The notes under the pieces were generated by a model. That model made no database searches and was not told the DNA's origin. It saw nothing but the letters and a program-made list of their open reading frames with translations. A stretch of 64,000 nt of DNA from contig CASGAN010000003.1 of NCBI GenBank assembly GCA_949299455.1, positions 62,001-126,000 on the forward strand, written 5' to 3'. This document shows positions 41,395 to 50,857 of this stretch, in pieces (position 1 is the stretch's first letter; every line of letters begins with the position of its first letter). This stretch comes from an uncultured Oscillospiraceae bacterium. Its GTDB lineage: Bacteria > Bacillota > Clostridia > Oscillospirales > Ruminococcaceae. The position numbers and the translations under genes were made by a program.

Positions 41395-43767
41395 TTACGC
41401 ACGCAGAACGACGTCCATTTTCTCGAGCGCTTTGAGCACGCGTTTCACGGCTGCGTCTGCTTCTGCATCGGTCAGTGTCGACTCTGCCGAACGGAGCACC
41501 ATCGAATACGACACGCTCTTCTTGCCGGCTTCGATCTGTGCGCCCTGGTATACGTCGAACAGTTTCACATCTTCAAGATGCGAACCAGCCGATGCACGGA
41601 TTGCCTTTTCGATCTCGATGATCGGCAGTTCTTCGTTGCAGACAAGGCTCAAGTCACGGGTTGCGGCCGGGAATTTCGGCATCGGACGGTATTCTACAAC
41701 CTCGTCTGCCAAGCCAAACAGCGCGTTTACATCGAGTTTTGCAAGATATGCTTTTGTGCCGATGCCATAGTTCTGCAAAACAGTCGGATGCACTTCGCCC
41801 AGAATGCCGATGCGCACATCGTTTAAGAACAGCACGGCACAGCGACCCGGATGGAAGGTCGGGTGCTCCGTTTCCGGACGGATATCGAACGTTTTGACGT
41901 GCAGACGCTCGAGCAGTGTTTCGACCATACCTTTTAAGGTGTAGAAATCGCAGTCGCCGTAAAGACCGATGGTGACCTGTGCGTTCTCATCCGGCAGATC
42001 CTGTCCTTCTTTTTTGATGTACTCGTTGCCGATCTCATAGCCGAAGAACGATGCGTTGCGGTTGTTGTAGTTGCGGGACAGCACCTCGAGCATCGACGGC
42101 AGTGTGGTGGTACGCATCACGCTTGTATCCTCGCCGAGCGGGTTCGAAATCACGACGCTGTCACGCAGCGGGGACGATTCCGGCAGGCCGATTTTGTCGT
42201 AATATTTCGGGCTGATGAACGAATAGGTCATGACCTCATAGCAGCCGCTTGCCTGCAATGTTTTGTGAATTGTGCGCTCGAATTTTTGGATTGGTGTGAG
42301 CTGTGCTTTTGCAACACCGCGGATCGCTGTGACCGGAATCTTATTGTATCCATAGAACCGTGCGATTTCCTCTGCGATATCGGCTTTGTGCTCCACATCG
42401 CCGCGGAACGACGGCACGATGATCGAATCGCCATCCACAACAAAATCAAGCTGTGTAAGAATGTCGACCATTTCTTCTCTCGACACTTCGATGCCCAAGA
42501 AACGGTTGATCCATGCCGGATCAAATCCGATCACAGTCGGCTCTTTCGGCGAATTGTCCACGTCGATGATGCCGTCAACGACTTCACCTGCATCGAGCAG
42601 TTCGACAAGCTCGCACGCGCGCATGACGGCTTTGTATGTGTTTTTCGGGTCGAGTCCTTTTTCAAACCGTGCGGAGGAATCGGTGCGCAGACCGACGCCG
42701 CGTGCGGTCACACGCACACTGCTGCCCACAAAGTTTGCCGACTCGAAAATAACGGTGTTTGTATCGTCCATGATGGCGCTGTTCTCGCCGCCCATGACGC
42801 CTGCGATTGCAACGGCTTTTTCCTCATCGGAAATGACGAGCATCGACGGCTCCAGTTTGCGCTCCACGCCGTCGAGTGTTTCGATGACTTCGCCCTCGTT
42901 TGCGTTACGCACGATAATGTGACCGCCTGCAACACGTTTTGCATCAAACGCATGAAGCGGCTGGCCGTATTCCAGCATGACATAGTTTGTGATATCTACA
43001 AGATTGTTGATCGGACGAACACCCGATGCACGCAGACGCTCACGCATCCACAGCGGCGACGGTTTTACGCGCACGTTTTTAACGGCTTTTGCTGTATAGC
43101 GCGGGCAGAGCACCGGATTTTCGACAGTGACGCGCAGATATTCGCTGATATCGCCGCCAGAACCTTTGACAACCGGCTCGTGCAGGCGAAGCGGTTTTTT
43201 ATACGTCACAGCCGCCTCTCTTGCAAGACCGATGACACTCAAGCAGTCCGGACGGTTCGGGGTGATCTCAAATTCGACACAGGTGTCGTTTAAGCGGATC
43301 GCGTCATGAATATCCTGGCCGATTTCGCATTCCTCTTCAATGAGGAAAATGCCGTCCTCGATTGCATACGGGAAATCGTGGGTGGTAAGGCCCAATTCAC
43401 CGAGCGAGCAGAGCATACCCTCGCTGACAACACCACGGAGCTTGCCTTTTTTGATTTTTACACCGCCCGGCAGTGTAGCACCGTCGAGTGCCACCGGAAC
43501 GAGTGCGCCTTCGACCACGTTTGTTGCACCGGTGACGATCTGCACCGGCGATTCTTTGCCGACTTCCACCTGACAGATGACCAGATGATCGGAGTTTTCG
43601 TGCGGAACGATCGACAACACTTTGCCGACGACTACATTGCTCACTTCTGCTGCTTCTGTCTGATAGCCCTCCACTTTCGAACCGGACATCGTCATGTCCT
43701 CGGCAAAGGTGTGGGCGTCTGTATCAATCTCAACGAATTCGCTGAGCCATCTCATTGATAAATCCAT
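41395..43767 (-). CDS. pheT: Phenylalanine--tRNA ligase beta subunit
   Basis: 790 residues, normal length. An OB-fold tRNA-binding domain is at about 40-150 (VVGKVLSIVPHENSDHLVIC), B3/B4 editing domain at about 210-390, B5 at about 400-475, the core domain follows, and a C-terminal anticodon-binding domain lies at about 695-790 (YRPMPKFPAATRDLSLVCNE). It forms the (alpha-beta)2 enzyme with PheS, encoded 40 bases upstream in the same T-box-controlled operon. Confidence 0.97.
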   Translation of the reverse strand: MDLSMRWLSEFVEIDTDAHTFAEDMTMSGSKVEGYQTEAAEVSNVVVGKVLSIVPHENSDHLVICQVEVGKESPVQIVTGATNVVEGALVPVALDGATLPGGVKIKKGKLRGVVSEGMLCSLGELGLTTHDFPYAIEDGIFLIEEECEIGQDIHDAIRLNDTCVEFEITPNRPDCLSVIGLAREAAVTYKKPLRLHEPVVKGSGGDISEYLRVTVENPVLCPRYTAKAVKNVRVKPSPLWMRERLRASGVRPINNLVDITNYVMLEYGQPLHAFDAKRVAGGHIIVRNANEGEVIETLDGVERKLEPSMLVISDEEKAVAIAGVMGGENSAIMDDTNTVIFESANFVGSSVRVTARGVGLRTDSSARFEKGLDPKNTYKAVMRACELVELLDAGEVVDGIIDVDNSPKEPTVIGFDPAWINRFLGIEVSREEMVDILTQLDFVVDGDSIIVPSFRGDVEHKADIAEEIARFYGYNKIPVTAIRGVAKAQLTPIQKFERTIHKTLQASGCYEVMTYSFISPKYYDKIGLPESSPLRDSVVISNPLGEDTSVMRTTTLPSMLEVLSRNYNNRNASFFGYEIGNEYIKKEGQDLPDENAQVTIGLYGDCDFYTLKGMVETLLERLHVKTFDIRPETEHPTFHPGRCAVLFLNDVRIGILGEVHPTVLQNYGIGTKAYLAKLDVNALFGLADEVVEYRPMPKFPAATRDLSLVCNEELPIIEIEKAIRASAGSHLEDVKLFDVYQGAQIEAGKKSVSYSMVLRSAESTLTDAEADAAVKRVLKALEKMDVVLRA

Positions 43768-43807
43768 ACTGGTTTCTCCTCACTCTCAAAAACTTCAGGG
43801 TTGCGCA

Positions 43808-44827
43808 TTAAAACTGATCCAAAAAGCGCTGATCGTTTTCAAAGAACAAACGCAGATCGTCAATATTAAAGCGGCGCATAACGATACGCTCAAGACCCAT
43901 GCCGAATGCAAAGCCGCTGTATTCCTCGGGGTCAATGTTGCAGTTTTTGAGCACGGTCGGGTGCACCATACCGCAGCCGAGAATCTCGATCCAGCCCTCG
44001 CCTTTGCACAGGCGGCAGCCTTTGCCGTGGCAGTTGAAGCACATGACGTCAAGCTCTGCGGACGGCTCTGTAAACGGGAAGTGATGCGGACGGAAGCGAA
44101 CGACGGAGTCCTCGCCGTAAAGGCGTTTGACGAAAATTTCAAGCGTGCCTTTTAAGTCTGCCATCGTGACACCGCGGTCGACCACAAGGCCCTCGATCTG
44201 GTGGAACAGCGGCGAGTGAGTTGCATCGATTGCGTCAGAACGGTATACGCGGCCCGGAGAGATCACGCGGATCGGCGGACGGCGTTTTTCCATGGTACGT
44301 ACCTGCACCGGAGAAGTCTGGGTGCGAAGCACGACGTTATCATTGATATAGAAGGTATCCTGTGTATCGCGTGCCGGATGGTCTTTCGGCATATTGAGCA
44401 TTTCGAAGTTATAGTGGTCCAGTTCCACCTCCGGGCCGCTCACGACATCAAAGCCCATGCCTAAGAAGATCTCTTTGACCTCGTCCATGACGAGTGTCAG
44501 CGGATGCGGTTTGCCGAGCGGCTGACGTTTGCCCGGCATGGTCACGTCGATACGCTCTGCACGCAGCTGTTCTGCCAGCTGTTTTTCTTTGAGTACGGCT
44601 GCTTTTTCGGTGATCGCGGTTTCAATCGCTGCACGCACTTCGTTTGCAAGCTGTCCCATGACCGGACGTTCTTCGGCGCTCAATTTACCCATCTGTTTTA
44701 AGATGGCAGTCAGCTCGCCTTTTTTGCCCAAAAACCGAACGCGCAGTGCGTCCAGCGCTTTCGGGTCGTCACAGCTGCTGATTGCCTCAGCTGCTGTGAT
44801 TTTGATGTTTTCCAACGCTGTTTTCAT
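43808..44827 (-). CDS. pheS: Phenylalanine--tRNA ligase alpha subunit
   Basis: 339 residues from ATG 44827 with GGAGGG nine bases upstream. An N-terminal coiled coil (1-90) is followed by the class II catalytic core (motif 2 in [18 protein letters not shown]; motif 3 in [15 protein letters not shown]). A Cys4 insertion [12 protein letters not shown] is typical of many bacterial PheS. First gene of the pheST operon behind a T-box leader. Confidence 0.97.
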   Translation of the reverse strand: MKTALENIKITAAEAISSCDDPKALDALRVRFLGKKGELTAILKQMGKLSAEERPVMGQLANEVRAAIETAITEKAAVLKEKQLAEQLRAERIDVTMPGKRQPLGKPHPLTLVMDEVKEIFLGMGFDVVSGPEVELDHYNFEMLNMPKDHPARDTQDTFYINDNVVLRTQTSPVQVRTMEKRRPPIRVISPGRVYRSDAIDATHSPLFHQIEGLVVDRGVTMADLKGTLEIFVKRLYGEDSVVRFRPHHFPFTEPSAELDVMCFNCHGKGCRLCKGEGWIEILGCGMVHPTVLKNCNIDPEEYSGFAFGMGLERIVMRRFNIDDLRLFFENDQRFLDQF

Positions 44828-44884
44828 GTCAAAACCCTCCGTTTTGCTGTTGTTTCTGCTTTGCGTTTGGGTGCAAATGCGCGC

Positions 44885-45165
44885 AAAAAAGCGCTTCCTC
44901 CCCAAAAAGCCAATCTGCTTTTTAAGGGACGAAGCGCAACCGTTCCGCGGTACCACCCTGATTTTTGCCGGAGCAAACACTCTCTGTCCCGAAATAACGG
45001 TGGGAAACCGTTGCCGCCTACTGTCATCGTTTCGGTTCAGCGGCACCGCTCGTGAGGGAACTTCACCGCTCGTTTTGCACAAGCCACTCTCAGCGCACAC
45101 GGCTCTCTCTGTGCTGCAAATCCATGGGGCTACTTTCCTCAGTCCATGCGTTTTTTACACTATAG
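44885..45165 (-). promoter_or_regulatory. T-box riboswitch leader of pheST (specifier TTC)
   Basis: On the minus strand the T-box AGGGTGGTACCGCGG lies at 44945-44959. Stem I features are visible (ACAGAGAGAG, GCTGAGAG) and the specifier is TTC, a Phe codon, in GTGAAGTTCCC (45058-45060). A terminator, GCGCTTC-TCCC paired with GGGGA-GAAGCGC plus TTTTTT, lies at 44885-44937. Uncharged tRNA-Phe should favour readthrough into pheST. Confidence 0.95.
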
Positions 45166-45170
45166 TTATT

Positions 45171-45199
45171 ATGATACCAAATCAGACGCTGTTTTGCAA
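45171..45199 (-). promoter_or_regulatory. Promoter of the pheST T-box operon
   Basis: TTGCAA (45194-45199), 17 bases, TATCAT (45171-45176) on the minus strand. Confidence 0.7.
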
Positions 45200-45230
45200 G
45201 TGGTTTCCCGCCTGTTTTGCCGAAAATCCG

Positions 45231-45259
45231 TTGTAATTCGTATGGTTTCACGATATAAT
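45231..45259 (+). promoter_or_regulatory. Promoter of prmA
   Basis: TTGTAA (45231-45236), 17 bases, TATAAT (45254-45259). It lies back to back with the pheST promoter. The leader is about 100 bases. Confidence 0.75.
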
Positions 45260-45364
45260 AATGATAGCAGTTATGATACTTCGGTTTTAACTGCCGTTTT
45301 CTTTGCTCATACACGGCAGTCAAAAAACATAGTATCAGAAACCAAAACGAACAGGAGTGCTCTC

Positions 45365-46312
45365 ATGAATTATAAACAGATTTCGATTTTCACCACCACC
45401 CCTGCCATCGACATCGTGAGCGGTCTTTTGACGATGCACGGCATCCGCGGCGTCATGATTGAGGATGCGCAGGACTTCACCGACTTTCTTTCCGACACGA
45501 CCATCCACTGGGACTATGTCGAAGAGGACTTGATGCGCTTAAAAACGGTCGAAACAAACGTCACATTCTATCTGCCGGACAATTTGCAGGGCATCGAAAC
45601 GCTCGGCGAAATCAAAAAAGCGCTGCCGCTTCTGCGCGAGGAAAACCCGGAAATTGACTTAGGCCGCTTGGAACTCTCCTTCGCAGATGTAAACGAAGAG
45701 GATTGGTCGACTGCGTGGAAAAAATATTATCACCCGACGAAAATCGGCGACCGGCTTGTCATCGTTCCGTGCTGGGAGGAATACGAAACCGCGCCGAACG
45801 AAGTCCGCGTCACACTCGATCCGGGTATGGCATTCGGCACCGGCACGCACGAAACGACCCGTCTGTGCATGCGGCTGCTCGATAAAACCGTCAAGCCGGA
45901 AAATACCGTACTGGATATCGGCACCGGCTCAGGCATTCTGGCGATCACAGCACTGCTGCTCGGTGCAAAATCGGCAGTCGGTGTGGATATTGACTCTGTG
46001 GCTGTCCGTGTGGCACAGGAGAATGCTGATTTAAACGGCGTCGGCGACAAGATCACCCTGCTGTGCGGCGATCTCACCGAACAGGTATCGGGAACATACG
46101 ATATCATCTGCGCAAACATCGTTGCAGACGTCATTCTGCGCCTTTCTTCCGTAGTGACACGATTCATGCACAAAGATAGCGTCCTGCTCGTTTCAGGCAT
46201 CATCGAGGAACGCTGTGAAGAAATCAAACAGGCACTCACCGAACAGGGACTTGCAGTTCACGAAGTGCTCACCGAAAACGGCTGGGCAGCTATTCGCTTA
46301 ACACTCGCTTGA
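45365..46312 (+). CDS. prmA: Ribosomal protein L11 methyltransferase
   Basis: 315 residues from ATG 45365 behind CAGGAG. The N-terminal substrate-recognition domain is at about 1-110 (FTTTPAIDIVSGLLTMHGI); the Rossmann methyltransferase domain has DPGMAFGTGTHETTRL, VLDIGTGSGILAITA and the ICANIVADVI motif. It trimethylates ribosomal protein L11. In some Firmicutes prmA sits with dnaK-dnaJ; here it is monocistronic. Confidence 0.94.
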   Translation: MNYKQISIFTTTPAIDIVSGLLTMHGIRGVMIEDAQDFTDFLSDTTIHWDYVEEDLMRLKTVETNVTFYLPDNLQGIETLGEIKKALPLLREENPEIDLGRLELSFADVNEEDWSTAWKKYYHPTKIGDRLVIVPCWEEYETAPNEVRVTLDPGMAFGTGTHETTRLCMRLLDKTVKPENTVLDIGTGSGILAITALLLGAKSAVGVDIDSVAVRVAQENADLNGVGDKITLLCGDLTEQVSGTYDIICANIVADVILRLSSVVTRFMHKDSVLLVSGIIEERCEEIKQALTEQGLAVHEVLTENGWAAIRLTLA

Positions 46313-46330
46313 TTTTTGTATTAGATCTAA

Positions 46331-46366
46331 AAAAGCATTGTCTATCCTATCATAGACAATGCTTTT
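46331..46366. terminator. Bidirectional terminator between prmA and the Nudix gene
   Basis: AAAAGCATTGTCTAT / ATAGACAATGCTTTT, perfect 15-bp stem. Its left arm begins inside the last codons of the Nudix gene on the other strand. Confidence 0.9.
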
Positions 46367-46805
46367 CCTTTTTCGCAATATATCTGCTTGCTTCTTCAAA
46401 CAGCAGCGGCTGAATCTGCGGATACGTTAAATACTGCGGTAACGCATCAAACAATTCGACTGTTTCGATTTCACTTGTGATTGTTCCAAGCTGTGAGATG
46501 TCTGCAAAGAATAGTTGTCCAAACGAACGCACTCCCGTTGGATTGACCCGTGTTTTTCCCAATACGCTGTAATAGCAAACGGGCATGATTTCATAAAGAA
46601 TCGCACCGGTTTCCTCACAAAGCTCTCTGCATGCCGCTTCATACAGTGTTTCTCCCGCTTCTCTGTGACCACCTGGAATTTCGAACGTGTCCCGCTCTTT
46701 ATGTTTGGCAAACAGCCATTTCCCCCGATATCGACATACAATCACAACAAAAGTTACCGCCTCATCCGGCACCATATCATGAACGGAAACCTGTAATGTG
46801 TCCAT
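46350..46805 (-). CDS. Nudix hydrolase (MutT-like)
   Basis: 151 residues; GGAGGGG eight bases before ATG. The Nudix box GX5EX7REUXEEXGU runs from Gly46 to about residue 68 (GHREAGETL, RELCEETGA). Upstream CRYRGKWLFAKHK is the usual first strand pair. It cleaves nucleoside diphosphates linked to another group; house-cleaning of oxidised nucleotides is typical for MutT/YtkD-like members, but specificity is unknown. It ends inside the terminator stem. Confidence 0.9.
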   Translation of the reverse strand: MDTLQVSVHDMVPDEAVTFVVIVCRYRGKWLFAKHKERDTFEIPGGHREAGETLYEAACRELCEETGAILYEIMPVCYYSVLGKTRVNPTGVRSFGQLFFADISQLGTITSEIETVELFDALPQYLTYPQIQPLLFEEASRYIAKKEKHCL

Positions 46806-46857
46806 CTGTTCCCCTCCTTTTTATGTTTATTCTATCAACGGCTTTCTTTTATGTCAA

Positions 46858-46890
46858 CAAAAAAGCAGCGGAACATTCCGCTGCTTTTTT
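46858..46890 (-). terminator. Terminator downstream of the 46.9-49.3 kb genes
   Basis: AAAAAGCAGCGGAA / TTCCGCTGCTTTTT, overlapping the stop of the gene at 46889. Confidence 0.88.
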
Positions 46891-47464
46891 ATTCTGACTC
46901 TTCGGAAGGTTCTGCCGCCGTTTCTTTTATAAATGAAGAAAAATCACATCGAAATCCGATCTGCGGAAAGTCGACACAGAGCACCTTTTGCTCTTTTTCG
47001 TCAAACGAAATCGTATAATCGCCTGCATCGCATGTGCCCTTGAGCGTCGTGACACCGTCTTTCCGCGTCACTTCGGCATCCCCGATCGAAACACCGCCCG
47101 ACAGCATGGATAAAAGCGGCTTCATCACCGCCGACTGCGGCACGCCCGATAAATCGAGCGGAAAAGACATATTCCCATATGTCGCCGTAACCGTCTCATC
47201 CTTGAGCAGGAACTTCATCCCCGCAAGCGGTGACGGCTCACATACCGTAAGCGTCACTTCTCCCGTTCCGCTGCTGCCAACCTTGGCGTTCAGCGAAAGA
47301 GATTCGCCGCGAATCGTGGCGTCTGCCTGAAACGGCTCGTGAAACACCTCGCTCGTCTGTTGTTTGATCCCATTTTTCTGACATCCGCGAAACAAAAATG
47401 CAGCACCAATCACCAGTCCGGCCGCCGCGAGCCAAATCGCAATCCGGATTCCTGTTTTCTTCAA
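46889..47464 (-). CDS. Unknown membrane-anchored extracellular protein
   Basis: 191 residues from TTG 47464, chosen because AGGGGG lies seven bases upstream; the first in-frame ATG is further up without spacing to a binding site. An N-terminal helix (IRIAIWLAAAGLVIGAAFLF) ends in RGC, close to but not a standard lipobox. The rest is beta-rich (DATIRGESLSLNAKVGSSG, GEVTLTVCEPS, GDYTISFDEKEQKVLCV). Similar clostridial proteins carry this architecture without known role. It follows nnrD on the same strand. Confidence 0.7.
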   Translation of the reverse strand: MKKTGIRIAIWLAAAGLVIGAAFLFRGCQKNGIKQQTSEVFHEPFQADATIRGESLSLNAKVGSSGTGEVTLTVCEPSPLAGMKFLLKDETVTATYGNMSFPLDLSGVPQSAVMKPLLSMLSGGVSIGDAEVTRKDGVTTLKGTCDAGDYTISFDEKEQKVLCVDFPQIGFRCDFSSFIKETAAEPSEESE

Positions 47465-47521
47465 GCAAACACCCCCTGCATGTCTTATTGTATGCAAGGG
47501 GTGTTTTGTTTATTCCGTTTT

Positions 47522-48394
47522 TTATAAATCAAGTTTTTTCATCACTGCCGGAAGCTCGTCAATCACATCACGGGCGAGCATTCCCGTGAGCGCCATGTGC
47601 TCCGCCAGCCGGTCAGCCGCTGCGCCGTGAATCCAAACAGCGCAAACCGCCGCATCCAACGCTGAAAGGCCCTGCGCTAAAAACGCACCGATCATTCCCG
47701 ACAGAATATCGCCGCTTCCACCTTTGGCCAGTCCGGCATTTCCGGTGGTATTGTGAAACAGCGCACCATCCGGAGATGCAATCACGGTTCGGTGGCCTTT
47801 TAACACGGTCACACATCCGTATGTCTGCGCAAACGTGCGCGCAAGTTTTGCCGGATTCAACAGCACTGCCGAAATTTCGATACCGCACAGACGTGCCATT
47901 TCACCCGGATGCGGCGTCACAACCGGCGTCTGCACACACACTTTGAGCAGTTCCGGTGTTCCTGCGATCGCATTCAGTGCATCCGCATCGAGTAAAAGTT
48001 TACATTTTGTATTTTTAATAATATTTTTTACGATTTGTTTCGTATCATCTGTCACGCCAAGTCCGCATCCGACGACACAAGCCGTCTGTTTTTGAAGATG
48101 CGAAAGCAGTGCATCCGTGCACGATGTATCCAGTCCGCCCTGCTCTGTTTCGCAAAGCGGAAGCGTCATCGCTTCCATCAGTCCGGGAGCCACGCACGAC
48201 ACCACCGATGCAGGTGCCGCCAGTGTGGTCAGCCCGCTTCCGGTACGCATAGCGGCAAGTGTCGCCATCATTGGTGCGCCGACCATTCCGCGGCTGCCTG
48301 CCACAATCGTCAATCGTCCGAAATCGCCTTTATGCGCATCAGGCGCGCGCTTTGTAAGCTTTGTGCAAAGCAGATCACTTGTCACTTCGATCAT
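47522..48394 (-). CDS. nnrD: ADP-dependent NAD(P)H-hydrate dehydratase
   Basis: 290 residues of the YjeF C-terminal (carbohydrate kinase-like) family, repairing hydrated NAD(P)H. Motifs are KGDFGRLTIVAGS at the N-terminus, LLDADALNAIAGTPELL, VVTPHPGEMARL, TVLKGHRTVIASPDG, and the GLAKGGSGDILSGMIGAFL signature. The epimerase half found in fused proteins is absent. It starts three bases after acpS ends, and the acpS-nnrD order is common in Firmicutes. Confidence 0.93.
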   Translation of the reverse strand: MIEVTSDLLCTKLTKRAPDAHKGDFGRLTIVAGSRGMVGAPMMATLAAMRTGSGLTTLAAPASVVSCVAPGLMEAMTLPLCETEQGGLDTSCTDALLSHLQKQTACVVGCGLGVTDDTKQIVKNIIKNTKCKLLLDADALNAIAGTPELLKVCVQTPVVTPHPGEMARLCGIEISAVLLNPAKLARTFAQTYGCVTVLKGHRTVIASPDGALFHNTTGNAGLAKGGSGDILSGMIGAFLAQGLSALDAAVCAVWIHGAAADRLAEHMALTGMLARDVIDELPAVMKKLDL

Positions 48395-48397
48395 GAT

Positions 48398-48763
48398 TCA
48401 TTCCTCCGCAAATTCCGCAATGACGATCGCCTGTGCCGATTCACTTGTGTGGGAAAGGCTCACAAACAGCCGTTTTCCCACCGCCAGCGTTTGGGCTTTT
48501 CCACTCAGTTTTAAATATGGAGCACCCAGTTCATCGCGCAAAACTTCCACTTCACAAAGCGAAAATCCCCGCACACCGGTCCCCATCGCTTTGGAAAATG
48601 CTTCTTTTGCCGCAAAGTGTGCAGCAATTCGCTCAGCACGGTGTGCGCCGACAAACAGCATCTGCTCCTCCTTGCCAAAAAAACGTTCTACAAAACGCGG
48701 TGAAGCAAGACTTTTTTCGATTGCGGCAATCTGCACACAATCAATACCAACGCCGGCAATCAT
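48398..48763 (-). CDS. acpS: Holo-[acyl-carrier-protein] synthase
   Basis: 121 residues. GVGIDCVQIAAIEK holds the Mg-binding Asp; RIAAHFAAKEAFSKAMGTG holds the conserved Glu and Lys; VSLSHTSESAQAIVI ends the fold. It transfers phosphopantetheine from CoA to acyl carrier protein. Its start overlaps the stop of the upstream membrane protein by four bases. Confidence 0.95.
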   Translation of the reverse strand: MIAGVGIDCVQIAAIEKSLASPRFVERFFGKEEQMLFVGAHRAERIAAHFAAKEAFSKAMGTGVRGFSLCEVEVLRDELGAPYLKLSGKAQTLAVGKRLFVSLSHTSESAQAIVIAEFAEE

Positions 48764-49278
48764 AACGTATGAACGCCCGGACGATAATATTTACGGATCG
48801 CCTCGACCAGTTTTTCATTCGGCGTGAAAATCAGCACACATTTCTTGCCCTCGCGGTTTACATACTGAATCATATAATTCTGCGCCGACTGAAACGACTG
48901 TGCCGCATCATATACCACGTCAAACGCCTTTTTGTCAAATTTCGCCGCATCAAATTCGGAAAACAGCGAAATTTTCGGAATCCGGATGGACGCCATACGC
49001 TTGCGTTTGCGTTTGTTGCTGATCTTGTCAATGTCCAGATCGCCGTTTGTAAAAATATATTCAAACTCTAAGTTTAATCCCGACACAATATACCATGTGT
49101 AATATAACACACCGGCAAATACCAGAAAGACAAACGGTCCGTAAGTCGGTCTGAACAAAGAAAACGGAAGCAGCGCACATGCAATCACCAGTCCGCCGAA
49201 AATGATCAAACAATTACGCACAATCTGTTTTGCACTCTTTTGCTGCTTTACAATCTGCTCCAAAAAAATATCACTCAT
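48760..49278 (-). CDS. Two-helix membrane protein (DUF6106-like)
   Basis: 172 residues from ATG 49278 (AAAAGGAG about ten bases upstream; an in-frame TTG at 49287 is too close). Two membrane helices (CLIIFGGLVIACALLPF and FVFLVFAGVLYYTWYIV) are followed by a soluble domain (EYIFTNGDLDIDKISNKRKRK onward, AQNYMIQYVNREGKKCVLIF). It matches what I recall as DUF6106 of Clostridia; this is unverified. Function unknown. First gene of the run DUF6106-acpS-nnrD. Confidence 0.7.
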   Translation of the reverse strand: MSDIFLEQIVKQQKSAKQIVRNCLIIFGGLVIACALLPFSLFRPTYGPFVFLVFAGVLYYTWYIVSGLNLEFEYIFTNGDLDIDKISNKRKRKRMASIRIPKISLFSEFDAAKFDKKAFDVVYDAAQSFQSAQNYMIQYVNREGKKCVLIFTPNEKLVEAIRKYYRPGVHTL

Positions 49279-49335
49279 TTGATTCAACTCCTTTTGTTCA
49301 TGATACCATAATTCTTGAAGATTTTCAATGATATA

Positions 49336-49373
49336 AACAAATATCCGCCTTTTTTCAGGCGGATATTTGTTTA
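49336..49373 (-). terminator. Terminator of the Gld-like ABC operon
   Basis: AAACAAATATCCGCC / GGCGGATATTTGTTT, perfect 15-bp stem with 8-base loop, just after the DUF4340 gene. Confidence 0.85.
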
Positions 49374-49381
49374 AGTTATGC

Positions 49382-50857
49382 TTACCAATCCAAATTTACA
49401 GTTTTACCATTTTTGAGATTCTGCGTTTCGGACAGTACCTTGTTGACGAGGCCTGCTCGTCCGACAAATTTAGAGGTATCGTTGAGCGTAATATACGCTG
49501 CATTGGTTTCATCTACATAAACCCGAACAGTTGCAGTGACACCGTTTTTATAGTGGTAGACGATGGTGAGCTGCTCCGTTCCTTTGATTTCACCAGTATA
49601 GATATCCGTTGCATTTGTCAGCATCAGCAGCTGCAAATACGTACGGCTCTGATCCATATCGACAGCATTGCCGTCGAGTGTAGCGGTATAGTCAGAAGAA
49701 TCGTTTTCATCTTTACCCGGTGTGAGCACCAGTGAATGGGATTCACCTTTCACCGTCACATCAACACTTGAAAGATCGATGATATTCGGCAAAACAAGGA
49801 TGCTTGAAATCATGTCCTTCGGCTGTACACTCTGCCACTCAATGCTGTCAGCAGAAATCACATAGATCTGATCAACATCTTCACGAATCAGGAAGTAACG
49901 ATCAATTTTCGACGGATCAACTTTCTTGCCTTTTTCATATCCGTCTTCCGAATTGAATCCTGCACCCAAGGTGAGTTTTACAGTCGAATTGTTGTCATAT
50001 GTCATTTCGTAAACAGCAGTCGGATTGTCAAATCCGTACTCCGTACGATCCTCGGCAGTAATATTTGCTTTTACGACATCCGAAGCCGACAAGCCGAAAT
50101 TGCCGAAAATCAATGTTTGCAGTTCTGACGATTCAAGAAGTGCAAACTGCGGCTGCCGCATCACAAGATAGCTCTGCTGCGATACATTTTCGCCGAGTTC
50201 ACCGTCTCTTGCTTCTTCAATCACAATGTCATACGGCAAGTCCGGACGGGAAATCGTCACATGATTGATTTTCGGGACTGCCTCCGCATCGTTTTCATCA
50301 AAGCCTTCAATAATCTCCGGATCCAGATATGCATATTGAGACAGCCACAAATTGGTAATCGATGTGCTGGTGATCAAATACACATCGGATTCACCGTCTT
50401 TGCTCACATAATATTTTTCCTTATCTGCTGTTGCACTGCCAATATGATAAGAGTACACATTTCCGTTTGTAAACTTCATTGTAAACGAAATGGCAGGCTC
50501 CGCCAGTCCATAACGGGACAGATCCGCACAGTCCTCCTCAATCACTTCCAATGCAGAAAATGTGCAAAGGTTGCTGAGCGTCTGCTGATACAAATAGTCA
50601 AGCGATTTAAAATCGGCAATATCTTTTACACGGAACAAATCCTCGCCGACATTCTCGATGGTATATTCGCCGGTCGCATTTTTGACATGGAGACTCTCCA
50701 CATCGCTGTACAGCTCGTCAATCAGCGGAAAAGCATTGGTGCTGGGCAGTGAACTTTCTTCGCTCTTCGGCGCGGTCAGCGTCAGCACAATTGCAACCGC
50801 CGCCAAAACCACGACTGCCACACCGCCGAAAATAAGCGCCTTGATTTTTTTACTCAT
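49382..50857 (-). CDS. DUF4340-domain protein, last gene of the Gld-like ABC operon
   Basis: 491 residues. One N-terminal membrane helix (IFGGVAVVVLAAVAIVLTL), then an extracytoplasmic, beta-rich domain repeated twice in outline (YTIENVGEDLFRVKDIADF; VYEMTYDNNSTVKLTLGAG). DUF4340 proteins are encoded with GldG-type ABC systems. Four-base overlap with the GldG-like gene. Its exact role is unknown. Confidence 0.85.
   Translation of the reverse strand: MSKKIKALIFGGVAVVVLAAVAIVLTLTAPKSEESSLPSTNAFPLIDELYSDVESLHVKNATGEYTIENVGEDLFRVKDIADFKSLDYLYQQTLSNLCTFSALEVIEEDCADLSRYGLAEPAISFTMKFTNGNVYSYHIGSATADKEKYYVSKDGESDVYLITSTSITNLWLSQYAYLDPEIIEGFDENDAEAVPKINHVTISRPDLPYDIVIEEARDGELGENVSQQSYLVMRQPQFALLESSELQTLIFGNFGLSASDVVKANITAEDRTEYGFDNPTAVYEMTYDNNSTVKLTLGAGFNSEDGYEKGKKVDPSKIDRYFLIREDVDQIYVISADSIEWQSVQPKDMISSILVLPNIIDLSSVDVTVKGESHSLVLTPGKDENDSSDYTATLDGNAVDMDQSRTYLQLLMLTNATDIYTGEIKGTEQLTIVYHYKNGVTATVRVYVDETNAAYITLNDTSKFVGRAGLVNKVLSETQNLKNGKTVNLDW

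Noticed and set aside
42265-43293. A 342-codon plus-strand open frame
   Set aside because: It is antisense to pheT, with no binding site and no domain.
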